Below the pieces are notes generated by a model, which saw only the letters and a program-made list of their open reading frames with translations, was not told where the DNA came from and ran no database searches. Made by a program: the position numbers and the translations under genes. 64,000 nt of DNA from Aerococcaceae bacterium zg-1292 (lineage in GTDB: Bacteria; Bacillota; Bacilli; Lactobacillales; Aerococcaceae). Where the stretch lies: contig CP065955.1 in NCBI GenBank assembly GCA_016126655.1, positions 1,595,001-1,659,000 on the forward strand, read 5' to 3'. Positions 45,356-55,458 of the stretch are shown piece by piece. Position 1 is the stretch's first letter. Each line of letters opens with the position of its first letter.

Positions 45356-45527
45356 CTATACATCAATTTCAATTTCGGTTGTAATTGCGCTATGAACAAA
45401 GTTATTTTCATTTAATTTGGTGACTGTATCGTGATAAACATTTTTCTCCTTTTTAGGATCTCTAATTGTTATTATCAAAGAAAACTTAGTGTGCGGAGTC
45501 TCGAAATTCTTTTCCAGTTCATTTACA
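45356..45527 (-). pseudogene. C-terminal remnant of a gene cut by the IS
   Basis: An open minus-strand frame runs from the IS left end to a stop at 45356: VNELEKNFETPHTKFSLIIT, then RDPKKEKNVYHDTVTKLNEN and ITTEIEIDV. The hydrophobic strand, charged loop, helix and acidic last strand resemble in layout the C-terminus of the subtilisin-like protein at 60.8 kb (FGVVVTLKEMNGVNRIDEFI). This likeness is by eye only. Confidence 0.5.
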
Positions 45528-47344
45528 ACCCAAACTCCCCAGAGAATTATACACTAGGGGAGCTTTTTTTAATACGAACTTCAAACTCTTTTGGTTCAAT
45601 ATCAAAAATAGATAGGATATCTTTTTGTTTCTTTGTCAAAGGTTTCATTAAACGTACCGTGTTTCCTTGTTTGACTCGAGTTATTTTCTCTAACTCTAAC
45701 AACATACCTCTAATCGTTTGAATAGGTTTCTTATCTAAGCGATTCATCACTCGTATCATATCTGCCTGTAATATTTGCGCGATAAATTCAATGAAAAATT
45801 TCCCTTGCGTTGATTGGTCCTTATGTGTGTGTAATCGATCAAATTCAAGAAAATTCTTCATACTATTATAATGCGCTTCAATCGCATTGCGTCTACGATA
45901 GATTTTTAAAGCATTTTCTGGTGTAATATCTGTTTTATTTGAAATTAACCCAAACATTCCTGCGCATTTCAATGCTTTCTGTATACCCTCTTTATCTTTC
46001 TTGTAACTTATCACTTTCTCTTTTTCCATTTCTATTTCGAAGAATTCGCTCTTGGGTACCCGACGTTGTCTCTTTAACGCTTTCTCCAGTGATTGTTCTT
46101 TTTCGCGTATCCGCTGATAGATGACACGCTCATCAATGGTAACTTTTTCGTAATCTAAATAAACATGAAGTGAATAGTCATTTCCATCAATCGTTATGCC
46201 ATCCTTAATTCCATAAACGCCATTATCTTCAATATAATGGTCATAATCTCGAATCGTCGGTTCCGCTTGTAGAAATTTATCCTTATAGATGGTTTGACCT
46301 GGAGGAACAGACATTAAGAAAGGAACTTCTTCAACCATTTCATTCAGATTATTTGCATTTAAAAAACCTTTATCCATAACGAATAACAACGGTTTAATGC
46401 CTAATTCCTTGGCAACGACTAACATCGTCGGTAAATAAGTTTGATCCGTAATACTCCCATTATAAATATCGTAACCAACAGATAACGTTGCACTATGAGC
46501 AAAGAACAGACCAACATTAATTTGTGGTAATAATTCATGATCACGATTATAGCCTCTTTCTGCAAATGAAACGTCCTTTGCATGAGTAGAGATGCTGGTA
46601 ACATCATAAGCAACATACTCATCTTCCTTCACAATGAGTGATTTCCATTGTTTGAAGAACTCCCACCGTTTTTCATACGTGATCTGTTCGTAAATCCGAT
46701 TAAGATGACGTTGACTAACCGTATCGTGAGAAGGTGATTCAACCATTTCAAAGTAATCATCCATATAGAGTAAGACATTCCCACGATTTAACATGTAGAA
46801 GGCAATTTGTAACATTGATTGGTAACAATCAGGGAAAATGGACGCTAGTAGTTTGGTAACACCTAATACTTCGGCACGTTGCGAAAGGAAATAAGTCGTT
46901 CCAACAGATTGGACAGACATAGGACTTGCGCTAGATGTATCTTCTTCAATTTTATGATTAGCATCGTCAGCTTCAGGTTTAGTATCAAAAAAATCCTCAT
47001 AATTGGCGTTTGGGAAAAAGGTAGTCTCATCCTCAGGATTTACTTTACCAATGGAAATGGCATTATTGGTATAGTTACCAGAAGGAGATTTATAGTAAGA
47101 GGTAATGTAGTAAACTTACTTATAGTTTCCGGAACGTCGAATTGAGATACGAGAATCAGGGATTTTAATGGGGGGTTGATGTTTTTTCATTGCGATTCCT
47201 CCTAAAACTCTATTGTATATATAACACAATAGTTTAGCTCGAAAGTCAACTCTTTTTTTAAAAAAAAAAGAAGAAAATCATTGATAATTCAACGATTTTC
47301 TTCTTTCATTATTGCTATGTGTATAAAAGTTGGGGAGTTTGGGT
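45528..47344 (-). mobile_element. IS1634-like insertion sequence (IS4 superfamily), 1817 bp
   Basis: Bounded by perfect 14-bp inverted repeats ACCCAAACTCCCCA (45528-45541) and TGGGGAGTTTGGGT (47331-47344). It holds one transposase frame. I see no clear target duplication, so flanking rearrangement is likely: the left flank is a gene tail and the right flank is an unrelated transposase tail. Confidence 0.85.
45547..47190 (-). pseudogene. IS1634-like transposase with an in-frame nonsense codon
   Basis: The full frame runs from ATG 47190 (MKKHQPPIKIPDSRIS) for 547 codons, but codon 25 is TAA at 47116-47118 (GNYK-stop-VYYITSYYKS). The remaining frame from ATG 46920 keeps DDE-type segments: AYDVTSISTHAKD, LFVMDKGFLNANN and YRRRNAIEAHYNSMKNFLEF. 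Either the element is inactive or a shortened protein is made. Family length is about 550 residues. Confidence 0.85.
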
Positions 47345-47618
47345 GAAATATCAGGGACGTAATTGGACAAGGTCAGGAGCAGAAAATATGGTGACGCTGA
47401 TTACGCTGAAAGAAAATGGATTATTAGAGGCGTACTTAAGAAGAAAAAAGACAGAAAGCAGAGTATTAGATGACGAACTGATTGAGGTCACGAGGCGAAG
47501 AATGAGCACGTATTTGAAGGAAACAATCAGAGATTCCAAAGGCGCATTATCAGGTCGAATTCCTAATAGTGGGTCAACAAGCAGTTCAATCGGTGCATTG
47601 AGAAAATCCGTGCTGTAA
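47345..47618 (+). pseudogene. C-terminal remnant of an ISLre2-type (UPF0236) transposase
   Basis: GRNWTRSGAENMVTLITLKENG matches the C-terminal end of the ISLre2 family (…R-G-W-x-R-x-GA-x-x-M…). The frame is cut at its 5' side by the IS. It lies at the distal end of the CRISPR array. Confidence 0.65.
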
Positions 47619-47738
47619 TTTATCACTGAGAAAAATTATAAGTTAAAAAAGGAAGTTAATCGTCTTTACTTACCTTGAAGTGTCAATTAATTTGATTGTA
47701 AAGTCAGTTGATTGGAGGTACCCGTCGCTCAACAATCA

Positions 47739-48620
47739 GGATCACCCCTGCGCTTGCGGGAAAAACATTAATTCAATGAAGACTACGATTCAGCAAGGGG
47801 GATCACCCCCGCGCTTGCGGGAAAAACCGAGAGCCTGTGCTGTAGTTGAAATTCGATACAGGATCACCCCCGCGCTTGCGGGAAAAACTGAGTGCCATGA
47901 CGTCGATATGTGCACCTTGCGGGATCACCCCCACGCTTGCGGGAAAAACTGAAATTTTTGGTTTGCTCGCCAAAATTGATAAGGATCACCCCCGCGCTTG
48001 CGGGAAAAACTAGTATAAGTGGTATTGCACAGGATAATGTGTAGGATCACCCCCGCGCTTGCGGGAAAAACCAACAGTTGGCAATACGTTTGTGCATAAT
48101 GCGGGGATCACCCCCGCGCTTGCGGGAAAAACAGTCACTCAAAAAACGGTCAACCGCCCATCGCAGGATCACCCCCGCGCTTGCGGGAAAAACTTTAGTT
48201 GTGGGATAAGACGTCACGCTTGCCTGGGATCACCCCCGCGCTTGTGGGAAAAACTCATGCGGCAGGAATTATTGTTAGCGACTTAGAGGATCACCCCCGC
48301 GCTTGCGGGAAAAACCGAAATGACCCTAAAATTTTAGAGCAAATTCCAGGATCACCCCCGCGCTTGCGGGAAAAACTTTCCGATTTCAACTGTGGATGGC
48401 AAACGTGTAGGATCACCCCCGCGCTTGCGGGAAAAACCGCCATATCGACGTGACGTGGCTTATAAAAAGGGGATCACCCCCGCGCTTGCGGGAAAAACTG
48501 GTAGCTTCATCCAATTGTGACGTTGGGATTGGGATCACCCCCGCGCTTGCGGGAAAAACACTCCAACTTTTAGGGACGGCAAATCTTATCTTTAATCACC
48601 CCCGCGCTTGCGGGAAAAAC
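47739..48620 (-). CRISPR. Type I-E CRISPR array, 15 repeats and 14 spacers
   Basis: 28-base repeats at an exact 61-base period, so all spacers are 33 bases. In crRNA sense (minus strand) the repeat starts GTTTTTCCCGCAAGCGCGGG and ends GGGTGATCC, with a CCCGC/GCGGG hairpin as in other I-E repeats. Variant repeats: 47739 (one change), 47922 (one), 48227 (one), and 48593, whose 3' end reads GATTA instead of GATCC. The cas-side end (48620) should be the leader end; only 31 bases separate it from the cas2 stop, with TATTAT as a possible -10 on the minus strand. Confidence 0.97.
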
Positions 48621-48651
48621 ACACTAAAAAATCCTCTATAATACGCCATTT

Positions 48652-49545
48652 TCACTTGATGTACTTTAAAAATCCATTTAGTTTCTGAATAAAACGGTTG
48701 ATTAATTTCGCATCCTCTAAAGCTCTGTGCGGAACGGTTTCATCAAAGCCGTATTTATTTAACACATTTTGTAATGAATAGCTTTCCAAAAAAGGATTTT
48801 CCTTTTTAATCATACTTTTAAGATCTAGGTAATGATTATCAAGTGGGGATTTCTTATTTTGTTTCAAATACTTATTAATAAAGGAAATATCAAATCCTAT
48901 ATTATATCCAACCAATGTATGCTTCCCTATAAAGGTTAACAGCTCATCTACGGCAACAGATATTTCAACACCATCATTGTTTAACATTTCAGTAGTTATA
49001 CCAGTTAATGCCTTGATATTATCAGGAATTTTAGTTTCAGTTTTAATAAATCTTTGAAAATAATACAATTGCTCACCTTTTACTTTTATAGCACCAATTT
49101 CAATAATATTATTGTTTCGATAATTTAATCCATCCGTTTCAATATCAATGACTACATATTCTTTTTCCGTTTTACTAATACTTGCTTGTTTAAACTTTCG
49201 TGCCTTATGGAATTTTGCTGCATTACTATAATTTATTCTATCTTTATAAGCTTCTTCACTACCATTTTCTTTTGGAAAAAATACTAAAGGTATCCCTTCC
49301 ATGTCAATTAATTTTCTTTCTGTATTATGCGTCTCAAAATTATAACCTATTTCATTTCGACAAGCATAACTTAATGTTGCTTCGCCACTACCAATACTTT
49401 GTTTTACACGCTCCCAAATTTCCTCTCGTATCTTCGAATTAAAATTACCAACATATACTCCAGTTGCTATTTCTTGCATCCATTTAGATATATCCCCTCT
49501 TAACGAGGGGATTGCATTTTTCATTGTAATAACTGTTAATGGCAT
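48652..49545 (-). CDS. cas2: Cas2-DnaQ fusion, type I-E adaptation
   Basis: 297 residues. Residues 1-95 are Cas2e (MPLTVITMKNAIPSLRGDIS, GVYVGNF). From about 125 a DnaQ-like DEDDh exonuclease follows: YVVIDIETDGLNYRNNNIIE, LVGYNIGFDISFIN and PHRALEDAKL hold the acidic and His residues. Such fusions are known, for example in S. thermophilus, and trim prespacers to size. Overlaps or abuts cas1. The constant 33-base spacers fit exact trimming. Confidence 0.93.
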   Translation of the reverse strand: MPLTVITMKNAIPSLRGDISKWMQEIATGVYVGNFNSKIREEIWERVKQSIGSGEATLSYACRNEIGYNFETHNTERKLIDMEGIPLVFFPKENGSEEAYKDRINYSNAAKFHKARKFKQASISKTEKEYVVIDIETDGLNYRNNNIIEIGAIKVKGEQLYYFQRFIKTETKIPDNIKALTGITTEMLNNDGVEISVAVDELLTFIGKHTLVGYNIGFDISFINKYLKQNKKSPLDNHYLDLKSMIKKENPFLESYSLQNVLNKYGFDETVPHRALEDAKLINRFIQKLNGFLKYIK

Positions 49546-49546
49546 A

Positions 49547-51120
<1,574 letters not shown>

Positions 51121-51126
51121 ATTAGC

Positions 51127-51362
51127 CTCCTATTCTGGCTCCAATGAGCTGAATTGACGCCACTTCAAAAGGTGCCTTTGTGCGTTTCTAGCACTCAGTT
51201 GCCTTTCTCCAGTAGTTCATCTCAAAACGCTCTTTGTCACACCTTATTCTATTCCAGCTCGCTCGAGTTGACTTGTGTCCACTTTGCATTGCTTTTAAAG
51301 CGCGCCGGCATTTCTTAGACCACTGCTCCAGTGATTCAATTCTGAACACCTGTGCTCACACT
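51127..51362 (-). repeat. Two SD-proximal repeat units inside the I-E operon
   Basis: Units about 51127-51246 and 51247-51362. Shared words: CTCCAGTAGTTCATCTCA, CAGCTCGCTCGAGTTGACTT and CTCCAGTGATTCAATTCTGA. The outer end overlaps the last codons of cas5e (SVSTGVQN), and the inner end touches the cas6e ribosome site. Confidence 0.75.
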
Positions 51363-52061
51363 TTGTTCTAAAGCACCGAAAATATCATGTGTTGTTGTTG
51401 CTTCTGGATCAGAAATTTCAATTTCAAAGAAAGATTCATATCGAAATGTAAATCTTCTATTTTTTTGATCAAACGACAACACCCGGTCTTTTCTCAACGT
51501 TTTACGATTGCTTTCTATTAAATTTGAATCACAATAGATTGGAATTTTGCGAGTTCCATTCTTTTTATAGTTATCCACAGCTTGCCATGGTATCGATTTA
51601 ATGGCCGCTATTATTTCTTGGTCCTTGACACCCCAAAAATAATCCGCATTAATTGGTAAAGATCTTCTTCCTAAGTAGGGTTGGAAATACGGATTTTGCA
51701 ATGCGGTTGAAAGTGTTTCAATTAATTTTTCATCTTCACTACCTAAAGCGACAATAAAAATTGCATCCTCCAAATAATAACGATTGGTGACATATGTTCG
51801 TTCAAATTCGCCATTTTTTTTATTTGATTGAGCAGTGTGATAATCCTTTAGCAGCTTACCTGGTTGATCCACACGAACAGCAAAATTCAAATCATTTAAT
51901 TCACTTATTTTTTCATCACTTCTTCTCAGTCCCATACATGCTCCCAATAGCCCTACTATAGCACTCTTAGATGGATAAAAATCCGTTTTCCTTGTCTCAA
52001 AATGTGAATCTGTTCCATAGGACTGCATCGGTCCACTCAATTTTAAAATTATTGTCTTCAA
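51336..52061 (-). CDS. cas5e: Cas5e (CasD), Cascade subunit
   Basis: 241 residues. LKLSGPMQSYGTDSHFETRK and TDFYPSKSAIVGLLGACMGL are the typical Cas5 start; YHTAQSNKKNGEF and RRSLPINADYFWG follow. It caps the crRNA 5' handle. The last eight or so residues are encoded by the end of the dispersed repeat, so the natural C-terminus may have been replaced. Confidence 0.93.
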   Translation of the reverse strand: MKTIILKLSGPMQSYGTDSHFETRKTDFYPSKSAIVGLLGACMGLRRSDEKISELNDLNFAVRVDQPGKLLKDYHTAQSNKKNGEFERTYVTNRYYLEDAIFIVALGSEDEKLIETLSTALQNPYFQPYLGRRSLPINADYFWGVKDQEIIAAIKSIPWQAVDNYKKNGTRKIPIYCDSNLIESNRKTLRKDRVLSFDQKNRRFTFRYESFFEIEISDPEATTTHDIFGALEQSVSTGVQN

Positions 52062-52063
52062 AA

Positions 52064-53146
52064 CTAATCACCTAATTCAGGGATAATATTTTTTAATTCT
52101 AATTCTAGCATTTCTTTCATTTCAGCTATTGAATCAACTATACTTAATCCAGTCTCATCAAAACCATTATCTTCAATTTTTAAATAGAATGCCTTAACTG
52201 GTTGATTAACAAATTTTTCAACCTTTTTATTTTCTCTGAACATACGCTCAATTGATTTGTTTACATATCCTTCTTTTGAGCGAATAGGCTTTTCAAAAGC
52301 GCCTACCAAATTAACGGGTCGATCATTTCTTAAAATGACTAATACCGCTTTAGGCAATGTTTGATTAGCAAAACTATTGACATAACCTTTTGGCATTGAA
52401 TTAGTAAATGCTTCTACAAATAATGTCAACGTATTTATGACTGATTCTTTATCTTTTAATTGATTCAACAACTCATGCACCGAAACATTCGCATATCGAT
52501 ATAGGGTAGATGAATTATATTCAATCGTTCCTAACATTCCTGCACCTGCTTTGTCATCTGGTCGTAAATCATCAACTGCTGTATAGAAATCAAACTCTGT
52601 TTGAACAGCATGCGTAGAAATGGCATGCGCAACTTGAGAAGAGGCATCTTCATTTAATGATGCATCTGTTGCAACCATTCGACCAAATAACGCAATATCA
52701 ATTGCAGGATTATCTTTTAAAATTTCAGTTAAGATCTTTTTATCATCAATATTATTGATTGCTGCCTCGGCTAACTTTCTTCCTTGCTCATTCCCAATAA
52801 AGAATAACGCTTTTGTTTTTTGATTCTTCGTTTTTATTCCGGCATTTGATACGACTTCTTCTGCCATTTCCATTGAACGCTCAAAATCAATCGTTGGATC
52901 AATTTCACGTATTTTATCGGATACAAATTGAACAATTTCTACTGTCCGTTTCCCTAAATTAGCTTGTTCACTATTTTCATTAAAATATCTTCTCATCGCT
53001 CGTTTCCAAGATTGTGAACTGACTCTTGCTCGTCTGGCCCCACCATATTCAGCTGTTTTAGGACTTCCTGTATCATCTCTGTTAATATTTGAAGGGGGAA
53101 CGGATTGGATTGCATGAATATCTAAAAAAAGTCTATTATTAGTCAT
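52064..53146 (-). CDS. cas7e: Cas7e (CasC/Cse4), Cascade backbone
   Basis: 360 residues. DIHAIQSVPPSNINRDDTGS, GGARRARVSSQSWKRAMRRY and LRPDDKAGAGMLGTIEYNSS are family hallmarks. Six copies line the crRNA in Cascade. It overlaps the cse2 end by 8 bases. Confidence 0.95.
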   Translation of the reverse strand: MTNNRLFLDIHAIQSVPPSNINRDDTGSPKTAEYGGARRARVSSQSWKRAMRRYFNENSEQANLGKRTVEIVQFVSDKIREIDPTIDFERSMEMAEEVVSNAGIKTKNQKTKALFFIGNEQGRKLAEAAINNIDDKKILTEILKDNPAIDIALFGRMVATDASLNEDASSQVAHAISTHAVQTEFDFYTAVDDLRPDDKAGAGMLGTIEYNSSTLYRYANVSVHELLNQLKDKESVINTLTLFVEAFTNSMPKGYVNSFANQTLPKAVLVILRNDRPVNLVGAFEKPIRSKEGYVNKSIERMFRENKKVEKFVNQPVKAFYLKIEDNGFDETGLSIVDSIAEMKEMLELELKNIIPELGD

Positions 53147-53750
53147 TATTATTGTCTCCTTCTGCTTGTGCTTTCATACTGTAGTATGTTTTCGCCCATT
53201 TTAGTCTAATTTGTTCTTCAGCACCTCGTAAATACCAATACAAATCATTTGACAAGGTTGGAAAGTTAATATGAACATCTTTCTTTAACTTAGTCTTTGA
53301 CTTTAATAATTTAATCATTTGTCTTAAATGATAAATTAATTCCTCGTATGTTCCTGCGGTAATCATCGCATTAAATCTGCAATCAACAGCTTTTACATCA
53401 TCTCCTATTCTTAAAACACTTAAACTACTCCCCATATTTATTGGAAATTCACTATCTCGATTGCAATTAAAAGCACTTTCGGAATTACCTTGCTGATATA
53501 ATGCAAACAATTGTAAGGTATTTAAAATTGCTTTTTCTTCGCATGTTAAATCATTATTTTTACCTAAAAATTCATGAGGAAAATTATCAAATATCAAAGG
53601 AAATATGTTAACTGATTGACTCAATGGTTTACCTATCGAATTTCTTAGGTTAGCAATGGTAGCTTTATTATTCGACACATCCAAATCTGCTGTCAATTTA
53701 CATAGAATTTTATATGTCGTTCCAAATACCGTTGGCTTGCTATTTTTCAT
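53139..53750 (-). CDS. cse2: Cse2 (CasB, Cas11e), Cascade small subunit
   Basis: 203 residues, mostly helical. Position between cse1 and cas7e, RNSIGKPLSQSVNIFPLIFD and TLQLFALYQQGN fit the family. Binds the displaced DNA strand. Its ATG lies 11 bases inside the cse1 end. Confidence 0.9.
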   Translation of the reverse strand: MKNSKPTVFGTTYKILCKLTADLDVSNNKATIANLRNSIGKPLSQSVNIFPLIFDNFPHEFLGKNNDLTCEEKAILNTLQLFALYQQGNSESAFNCNRDSEFPINMGSSLSVLRIGDDVKAVDCRFNAMITAGTYEELIYHLRQMIKLLKSKTKLKKDVHINFPTLSNDLYWYLRGAEEQIRLKWAKTYYSMKAQAEGDNNND

Positions 53751-55458
53751 TTTGCTCCACCTCCAAGTCTTTTTTTAGAAAATACATGAATTTATTATGC
53801 GCTGTTGCTATATTTTTTATTGATTCATTAGGTTTTTCTCCAACAACCACTCCCGTATAATCTCTTATACTCGCATTCTCCAATAATGAACTAGCTATTT
53901 CTCTGATTAATTTATACAGCGACTGATACCATTCAAATACCTTAGCCTCTTTAGCGTCATCTACTTTAATACTCAATAGCCATTCCCTAAAGGGTTGATC
54001 AATATAATAAAATAGTTCCATCACTTTTTCATCTATAAATCCATTATTATTCGAATGCCGTATTTCATTGATATCTTGCAAAAATGAACGATAAGTAAAG
54101 TTGATTACTTTTTTCGTTTTCTCTACCGCATCATAGATTTGCGTCACCCACTGATTTTCTTGAATATCTGTCAAAATTAAGTTGCTGATGGTTAATTGAT
54201 CATAAATTTCATCGACCGGAACCCATGACGTAGCATTGGCGTCATCTTTCATACTAATTCCGATTATAGATAGTTGATATGAACCAATTCTATTTTTTAT
54301 TAAATTAAGCCATTGAATGATTCCTGGCTGATGTTGATTCTGTTTTTCTTCTGTCGGCAAAGCAATAAGTCCAAAATTTCTCCACATTGATTGATTTAAT
54401 TGATGTTTTTTGGGGGTATATCTATCTTTCGCATCGCCTACCGTATTATATTTCCATACCGTCATTGGTTCAATAAAATGGTCCTCATGAAGTAAATCAG
54501 GTAACTTTACTATTTCAAACGAAAATGGTTTTTTAATATTCGTCTGAGGATCAATATAGATGGCACGACTCCATGACGTATATAATTCAGCTAAATTATC
54601 AATCGGAATGATTGATGAAATAGCCTTCATTTTTTCTTCCGCAGAAAATTCCCAAGATGGCTTCTGATGTTTCATGACAATATTTCTTTCTGGATGCAAT
54701 AAAAACAAGTTCAACATTAACGTTTCAAATAAATTACTACCCGCTAAATACAATCCCCCTAAATCAAAAAGCCACCCCTTTGATGCTTTGTATTTATCTT
54801 TGCCAAAAATCACCTTATCCGATAACCCTGTATATCCTTGGAATGTGATTAACCATCTAGCAATTTCATCTGCCGCTAATATCTCTTTATTGTTTTTTTG
54901 ATCAAATTTTGGAGAAAACAAAGCGACTTTGTTATTGCTCTCAGAAATTAAACGATTGATATTTTTCCCTGAAACTGAGCTGGCTTTTGATTTACTAATT
55001 TTATCTTCGCTGATATCACTTGCCGTCACTTGAAAAAAAGGGTATTCTTCATCGAACAAATAAAAACGACTTTCCCATTTCTCAAGGTACTTTATAACAA
55101 TTTCAGGAAAATAGCCTTGATTCCACAATTCTTGCCACGTTTCCATTAAACACTCCTCATATTCTATGCTATCAACTATCTCTGACTCTGGCAGAAACTT
55201 CTCATCCATTCTGAAGTAATCATACGCTGATCCAGTAGCATCGAATCGAGAAAAAACAGTGTGTAACACTGATAAAAGTACTCTCAAAACCGCAAAATCC
55301 TGAGTTTTCGTATCGCCCCCCAATTCAATATAATGATGAGCATTGGCGAAAAGTTCTTTTAATGAAACTAATTTACTTTCACCTTGCTCATTAACGATCA
55401 CGGAAATCCATGGTTCACTTGTTAAATTAAATCTTCCCAATTGAATCTTTCCTTTCAT
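53740..55458 (-). CDS. cse1: Cse1 (CasA, Cas8e), Cascade large subunit
   Basis: 572 residues. FNLTSEPWISVIVNEQGESK opens like other Cse1 proteins; FLLHPERNIVMKHQKPSWEF and NQSMWRNFGLIALP follow; the C-terminal four-helix bundle starts near residue 430. It reads the PAM and recruits Cas3. Overlaps cas3 by 32 bases. Confidence 0.93.
   Translation of the reverse strand: MKGKIQLGRFNLTSEPWISVIVNEQGESKLVSLKELFANAHHYIELGGDTKTQDFAVLRVLLSVLHTVFSRFDATGSAYDYFRMDEKFLPESEIVDSIEYEECLMETWQELWNQGYFPEIVIKYLEKWESRFYLFDEEYPFFQVTASDISEDKISKSKASSVSGKNINRLISESNNKVALFSPKFDQKNNKEILAADEIARWLITFQGYTGLSDKVIFGKDKYKASKGWLFDLGGLYLAGSNLFETLMLNLFLLHPERNIVMKHQKPSWEFSAEEKMKAISSIIPIDNLAELYTSWSRAIYIDPQTNIKKPFSFEIVKLPDLLHEDHFIEPMTVWKYNTVGDAKDRYTPKKHQLNQSMWRNFGLIALPTEEKQNQHQPGIIQWLNLIKNRIGSYQLSIIGISMKDDANATSWVPVDEIYDQLTISNLILTDIQENQWVTQIYDAVEKTKKVINFTYRSFLQDINEIRHSNNNGFIDEKVMELFYYIDQPFREWLLSIKVDDAKEAKVFEWYQSLYKLIREIASSLLENASIRDYTGVVVGEKPNESIKNIATAHNKFMYFLKKDLEVEQNEK

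Noticed and set aside
47680-48641. Plus-strand frames within the CRISPR array
   Set aside because: They read across repeats (ITPALAGK, HPRACGKN words) and are array artefacts.
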